A DNA stretch of 41,985 nucleotides from Sphingobacterium sp. T2 (GTDB taxonomy: Bacteria > Bacteroidota > Bacteroidia > Sphingobacteriales > Sphingobacteriaceae). Below are positions 37,074-41,985 of this stretch, one piece after another. A model generated the notes under the pieces. The model saw only the letters and a program-made list of their open reading frames with translations. It was not told the DNA's origin and searched no databases. How positions within the stretch are numbered: the first letter of the stretch is position 1; the number at the start of each line of letters is the position of its first letter. The position numbers and the translations under genes are program-made. The stretch lies in NCBI RefSeq assembly GCF_000814685.1, contig NZ_JXAC01000006.1, positions 1 through 41,985 of the forward strand, in the 5' to 3' direction.

Positions 37074-38702
37074 ACTGTCCAGCAACTAATTTTCCCGGAG
37101 AAATCTTGTAATCTTTTTTTACCCTATCCAACACCACATACAAGGAATCTCTATTTTCATCAACACCACGTAAAATTACTCGCTCCCCATCATTTTGTAT
37201 GGTATAGCGCACGACGAATCGTTGTCTTATCTCTCTTTTTGCCAATTCATCCGCTTTAGCAAATTCACGCAGCCTACGTGTGGTTCGGGCCTTAGGATGA
37301 ACATAATCTGCCTCATTTCCTAAACGCCGCTTCACCTCGGCCGGAATCCACTCTTCCAATGATATGGTAGGACCATATATCTTCACATCATTCAGGGATA
37401 TATAGTTACGTACCCCTCTGTCTCCTCCTGAATCTGCCGTCTTATTGCGCTCATCCGGAATGGGCTTGTACTTATCCTCAAGGTAAAGTGTTTGGGTTAC
37501 TGTATCTATATAATAGTGAAAAGCTCTTTGACCACCCGCCACTCCCGAAATTTCGAAAGTACGGTTGACATCTCTTTTAGGATCACCGCCACCGTTGGAT
37601 AAATCCAAAGGCAGAGGACGGTGAACTTTGAAGGTCAACGTAGACCATTTTTCAAAGGTGGCTGACTGCCATCTTACAGTATCCAGAGGATCGTAAGGGT
37701 GTTCTACACCGTTGAGCTTAAACTCACTAACAGCATAATTGCCGCGGAAGGCCTTATATCCTGCCGTGGAGGGCTGCTTATAAGGATCATAACGGAAATC
37801 CAAGTATTGCAGATAAAAGAAAACACCAATGAATAAGAAGATAGTTAGCGCCTTTAAGCTATATCTAACAACCTGCAAGGGCGTAGCAAAGACAGGAAAA
37901 AATAACGATACCTGCGCAGGAATCTCTTTGACGAAAACCTTATAGAAAGGCTTATAGTAGGGTACAAGGAGGAAAAGACTTAACAGCACGAAATAGGAAC
38001 TATAAACGTGCACACCACCATCGTAGGCAAAGTTTACGACCACTATGGCTCCCAAGGCCCCCACAAGTAATGCCGCTCCTATTGCTACGGTTCTGCGGAA
38101 AAACAACAACGCTCCCGCACCAACCTCCAATACTCCAGCAAACACTTGGTACCACGGCACTATCCCAAAGGACAACCAGAAAATTTTCTGGGCTGTCAAG
38201 TCACCATAATCCGTATCTAATAATCCCAAAGAAGGATAAGGCATCTGCACAGGAAACAGCTTCGTAAAACCAAAGCCTATAATCCCTAGCCCCGCACGGT
38301 AACGGACAATAACATTAAGCCAGTAGTATAACCTCTCGTATTCCTTACGCTCCCTTTTAAGAATTTTGACTATGAGAGTCCATAAAAGACCTGCTATCGT
38401 TGCAAAGATCAAGGTGTTCACCCATATGCTGTAACCGAGCAGACGTGCTCCAAACGTAGTGGTGCCGAAATAATTGACTCCCGAACCAAAACGACATATA
38501 TCATACAAATCGCGGTAGTCCAGATTCCACCAGTCTATATTCACACATGGGTATACCAATGGGGATTATTGGGGATAGCAATAAGAATGAAAAATATAAA
38601 GCTTATGCGAAACAATATACGTTGCCATTGTGGCCACTGCTTCCTGTCGACATAAGAAGTGTCATGATTAATTACTGCTGTATCTATTTTTTTCTTAGAC
38701 AT
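37066..38702 (-). CDS. DoxX-family membrane protein with C-terminal unknown domain, copy 1 (frameshifted)
   Basis: About 545 residues once one missing base near 38541-38551 is restored. The start reads MSKKKIDTAVINHDTSYVDR, then about ten TM segments. A DoxX-type core with GIIGFGFTKLFPVQMPYPSL, YQVFAGVLEVGAGALLFFRR and YDGGVHVYSSYFVLLSL is followed by a periplasmic or cytosolic domain of about 200 residues with AFRGNYAVSEFKLNGVEHPY and ERVILRGVDENRDSLYVVLD. DoxX relatives include the thiosulfate:quinone oxidoreductase subunit DoxD, but most have unknown function. The next gene upstream is a paralogue. The stop overlaps the cytochrome start. Confidence 0.8.
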
Positions 38703-38723
38703 AACTTTACAGATTTGATTTGG

Positions 38724-40065
38724 TTAGAGTTTATACCCTACTTTTCTTCTTCCTACTTTCTTGACTTCTTCCAATAAATATTTCTTTTTTGCATCTACCA
38801 GAAGAACTTGCAGGGAGTCCCCTCGACCGTTGGTTCCTCTTAGTAGTACGGCATTGCTGTCGGGCTGTGACAGCTGTAATCTATAGCTACCAGCGATATA
38901 ATGCTTATTTCTATTAGCTAGAGTAAGTATGGAATCCTGCTCACTAAATTGAAAAGTATAATACAGCCGGTCACCCACCTGTGTATATTCGTAATTGCGT
39001 AGGCTGTCTTGACGCGGCCACAATCTACTTGCCGGCTCCTCGACCACGATGCTTTCGTTCACACGAATACTCAATGTATTCCACCTTTCGAAGACCACAT
39101 CTTTCCACCTTCCATTCTCAAAAGGTGAAGGAGCTATGGTATCTCCGTTCAGTACAAAGTCTTTCACCCAATATTTTCCTACAATGCCTTCCAAACCTTT
39201 ATGTTGAGGGTAAAAAAGGTTTTGCTGCTGCCGAAAGGCAGAATAACTTTTGAATCCCACCACAAAGAAAAAAACCACTGCAAAGGAGATCTTACCCACA
39301 ACCCTTACCTTCTTCCATCGCGAATGATTCCACTCCAAATGCCAAGCTGCAGGCTGCGTAAAGGCCTTATGGTAGATCAACCTTCCAAGACGCCCCAAAT
39401 CATACACAAACACGGGCAACGACAGCAGTACTATATAGGTAGAAACAAGAAAATCACCACCTTCATACGCCAGATCTGCCAAGAAAACATTGCCATAAAA
39501 GGGGATGATGAAGATTACGCCAAGAAATGCTGTCCTTCGAAATAATAAAAGGATGGCCGCAGCAACCTCCACAATGCCGAGGAAGACAAGATAGGCTGGA
39601 GCGGCAGACAGACTCAACAACAGATGCTTCCAATGCTGAAAATAGCCATAGCCAGTGTTAAGATGGCTCAGAGAAATCTCCGGAACATACAGAGGAAAAA
39701 CTTTCAGAAAGCCTGCAACCAATAGAATCGAAGCAAGTTTATATCGCGAAAAAATGCGTAGGTAATAGTACCACTTGTTCAATTCCAGATGAGGCTGCCT
39801 GCTTCGCCACAACAAGGCCAGTGCCACAGCTATGCCTAGATAGATAGTCCAATCCAATATCGTGGAGTTCTTGTCAAAAAAATGAGGAAGAAAGGTGACC
39901 AAGATTATAAAAATCTATCAAAAGATACTGCCAGCTCAAGCTTAACAGGATAGAATAAAAGTCCTGCTGGATAGGGATACTCAGCAATACTATCCACAAC
40001 AAAGATATCCGTAAAAGGATGTCTTTAAAACTATTACTTGCGTATATTTTTTTTACTCGTGACAT
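38724..40065 (-). CDS. DoxX-family membrane protein with C-terminal unknown domain, copy 2 (frameshifted)
   Basis: A shorter paralogue of the downstream gene: 446 residues once an extra base at 39901-39902 is removed, so that LLIDFYNL continues VTFLPHFFDKN. Matching segments include YKLASILLVAGFLKVFPLYV, VEVAAAILLLFRRTAFLG and AYEGGDFLVSTYIVLLSL in the membrane part, and EGIVGKYWVKDFVLNGDTIA, VVFERWNTLSIRVN and VLLRGTNGRGDSLQVLLVDA in the C-terminal domain. It starts 12 nt after the SusD stop. Function unknown; quinone reduction or substrate handling is inferred from DoxD and the neighbours. Confidence 0.8.
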
Positions 40066-40077
40066 AGGTATTGTTTT

Positions 40078-41406
40078 TTATAGTGAGTAACCGGGATTTT
40101 GCTTCAATACATGGTCTGCAAGAATCTGACTATAAGGAATAGGAAGCAGCAGCTTATAATCTTCGGTAAAACCCAAGACGCTCTTAGCTCTTCCTGTACG
40201 CACTAGGTCGAACCATCTATGTGCTTCCAAGGCGAATTCCAAGCGTCTTTCCTCCTCGATAGCTATGAGCAGATCCTCCTTGCTCTCAAAGTTCAATGGT
40301 TGAAGCTGAGCTCTACTTCTAACCCTATTCAGATCTTGCTGCGCTACCTCAATCTGGTTCAGCTGTGCCAGAGCTTCCGCACGGATAAGGAAGAGCTCTG
40401 CTATACGTACGATATAAGTTGGGTCTGTGGCCGGACTGCGATAATAGAGGTTTCCATACCATCGGTCTTGGTTATCCTTGGCGATTAAAGCACTACGTGC
40501 TCCTCCCTTGGTTGGGTCGTTCAACAGTGTCACCAAAGCGGCATTAGGAGCCCACTGCCGCGTACCGCCATTATTCTGGGGCTGCCACTGTCCGCGATGA
40601 GGATTTAATTCATTAGCACTGTAAAACAGTTCAAAAACTGATTCTTTTGTTCCTACTACATTGTCGACAAAAAAATTATAATAAGGATTTACCAACTCAT
40701 ACTCCGGATCATCAATAAGCAGAGAAGCATAAGCTTGTGCTTGCTGCCACTCCTTACGATAGAGAAAATAGCGGGCCTTAAGTGCCTGAACGGTCTTTTT
40801 GGTAATGCTGAAGCGATCGGTAGTTGAGGGGAGCAGCCCTTCCGCTTCATTAAGGTCGGACAGGACCTGTAAGTATGTTTCTTCTGCCGTAGCCCTCGGA
40901 ATCCCTACATTTTGCCCTACCCTATCTGTCGGTTCTGTAATGATAGGTACCCCACCCCATACACGTACCAAGTCAAAGTAAGCCAATCCTCGTATGGCCA
41001 ATGCTTGCCCCAGCACCTGATTTCTTACTGTAGTGGATATACTTTCTGACGAGATGGTCTTCAACGTTTTGATGATACTGTTAGCTCTGTTGATAGTCTT
41101 ATAGATTCCTGACCAAGTGGAAGAAATGGTTGGATTCTCAGGCTTCACACGGTGATTGATAAATTCCTGCACTTGCGATTGGGAGCCTGTCCATTCTATG
41201 TTGTCGCCAGATAAATAAGCGATAGACTGATAGTTTACGCTATAATAATCACGAAGGGCACTGTATGCTCCGTTCAATGCCGCCTTGGCAGATGTTTCGT
41301 CCACGATAACAGATTCTCCTGAGATCGAGGATTTGGGCTCTACCTCTAGGAAGGAAGTGCAAGCGGTCAACCCAAACAAAAAGAATATGTAGATAACGTT
41401 TTTCAT
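40078..41406 (-). CDS. SusD/RagB-family outer-membrane lipoprotein
   Basis: Intact, 442 residues. Signal peptide with lipobox GLTAC (C16), then FLEVEPKSSIS, AALNGAYSALRDYY, ALAIRGLAYFDLVRVWGGVP, RIAELFLIRAEALAQL and the C-terminal LLLPIPYSQILADHVLKQNP, all standard for the family. It lies 4 nt after a SusC C-terminus. The usual role is ligand capture for SusC; the genes behind it suggest a sulfur-containing ligand instead of, or attached to, a glycan. That is inference. Confidence 0.95.
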   Translation of the reverse strand: MKNVIYIFFLFGLTACTSFLEVEPKSSISGESVIVDETSAKAALNGAYSALRDYYSVNYQSIAYLSGDNIEWTGSQSQVQEFINHRVKPENPTISSTWSGIYKTINRANSIIKTLKTISSESISTTVRNQVLGQALAIRGLAYFDLVRVWGGVPIITEPTDRVGQNVGIPRATAEETYLQVLSDLNEAEGLLPSTTDRFSITKKTVQALKARYFLYRKEWQQAQAYASLLIDDPEYELVNPYYNFFVDNVVGTKESVFELFYSANELNPHRGQWQPQNNGGTRQWAPNAALVTLLNDPTKGGARSALIAKDNQDRWYGNLYYRSPATDPTYIVRIAELFLIRAEALAQLNQIEVAQQDLNRVRSRAQLQPLNFESKEDLLIAIEEERRLEFALEAHRWFDLVRTGRAKSVLGFTEDYKLLLPIPYSQILADHVLKQNPGYSL

Positions 41407-41410
41407 TTCA

Positions 41411-41985
41411 TTATAATGTTAGATTAACACCTAGTTGAAAACTGCGAGGCTGAGGTGGCGTTCCCAAGTCTATACCCTGTTGGTTAGCACTTGCATTAGC
41501 TGCCGATTCCGGATCCAGTCCGCTATATTTCGTCCACAGAAATAGATTATTGGCTTGTAGATATATTCTGAGTTTGCCGAATGGCAGCTTAGGATTTTTA
41601 TTTTTACTAAAATTATATCCTAGGCTAAGTGTTCTAAAGCGCAAGTAAGAGCCGTCTTCCAACCACCGTCCACCACCATCCAAGTAATTATTTACATTTA
41701 CGCCATCGCTTTTAGGAATATCGGTAATGTCACCAGGCTTCTGCCAACGTGCCAGGTTAGAAGCGAAGATAACACGTGCCGCATCTCTGGCACCGCCTCC
41801 CTCTCCGAAAAACCTATTATGATTATACACTTTGTTACCTACCGAAAAAGAGAAGAAGGCATTAAGGTCAAATCCTTTATAATTAAAGCTGTTGGAAAAT
41901 CCTCCGAAATAGTCTGGCCATATGCTGCCTAAGATCTGACGATCATCCGTAGTGTATTTTTCCATCTTTATTCACATTACCTTCG
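41411..41985 (-). CDS. SusC/RagA TonB-dependent outer-membrane receptor, C-terminal part
   Basis: The last about 190 residues of a TonB-dependent channel; the rest is beyond the right edge. Typical C-terminal features: EGNVNKDGKYTTDDRQILGS (the calcium-loop-like motif), PDYFGGFSNSFNYKGFDLNA, LEDGSYLRFRTLSLGYNFSK, LRIYLQANNLFLWTKYSGLD and the final strand PPQPRSFQLGVNLTL. One extra A on the minus strand (T run 41957-41961) breaks the frame just after KDG. It probably begins the whole minus-strand operon. Confidence 0.93.

Noticed and set aside
37066-40065. DoxX pair as a true thiosulfate:quinone oxidoreductase (DoxDA)
   Set aside because: Only the membrane core resembles DoxX; DoxA-type sequence is not seen, and the large C-terminal domain is not that of TQO.
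1-41985. CRISPR array, tRNA or rRNA gene, insertion sequence or prophage
   Set aside because: No repeat-spacer pattern, no cloverleaf or rRNA core, no transposase, integrase or terminal repeats were seen by eye.

Overview
The window (about 42 kb, low-to-mid GC, no RNA genes or mobile elements seen) looks like chromosome from a Bacteroidetes bacterium, most likely family Sphingobacteriaceae (Sphingobacterium or a near relative; family-level inference only). Evidence: two SusD/RagB lipoproteins and a SusC C-terminus, promoters with the Bacteroidetes -7 element TAnnTTTG, few Shine-Dalgarno sites, a RlmL with NPEYGER instead of NPPYGER, and DUF3127, DUF2089 and DUF4197 proteins.

Layout. 1-1.4 kb: end of a SusC/SusD locus. 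1.5-4.1 kb: minus-strand envelope operon (DUF2089 regulator, PH-domain membrane protein, Yip1-like membrane protein, secreted alpha/beta hydrolase). 4.3-8.8 kb: PlsC acyltransferase, GT2 glycosyltransferase plus YbhN-type membrane protein, ruvC, and a conserved unknown with a kinase-like motif. 9.1-14.4 kb: AsnC/Lrp regulator, then mutL, two rhomboids and a membrane-anchored EEP phosphatase/nuclease. 14.3-19.7 kb: S41 protease, a conserved unknown, fumC and two secreted unknowns. 19.7-25.1 kb: TelA with a membrane partner, acyltransferase 3, DUF3127, RlmL and an HD hydrolase. 25.1-27.6 kb: three exported phosphodiester-cleaving enzymes. 27.6-30.3 kb: DUF4197 lipoprotein, pepT, nitroreductase. 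30.4-42 kb: eleven tightly packed minus-strand genes.

The last block is the most interesting part. Read 5' to 3' it is SusC, SusD, two paralogous DoxX-type membrane proteins with a shared unknown C-terminal domain, a lipoprotein cytochrome c, a SoxC-like molybdenum sulfite dehydrogenase, an FAD oxidoreductase, an SDR/epimerase, a YeiH-type putative sulfate exporter, an ECF sigma factor and a single-TM partner. Gaps are at most 49 nt and several genes overlap. It can be read as outer-membrane import of a sulfur-containing compound, periplasmic sulfite oxidation feeding electrons to cytochrome and quinone, and export of sulfate; this reading is inference.

About 20 of 43 genes carry single-base indels, roughly 24 insertions and 5 deletions, mostly lengthening a short run of one base. 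Removing them restores full-length conserved proteins, including MutL, RlmL and PlsC, and no gene needs a base substitution to be repaired. I therefore treat them as sequencing or assembly errors, annotate each gene over its whole repaired extent, and give the positions where frame changes.
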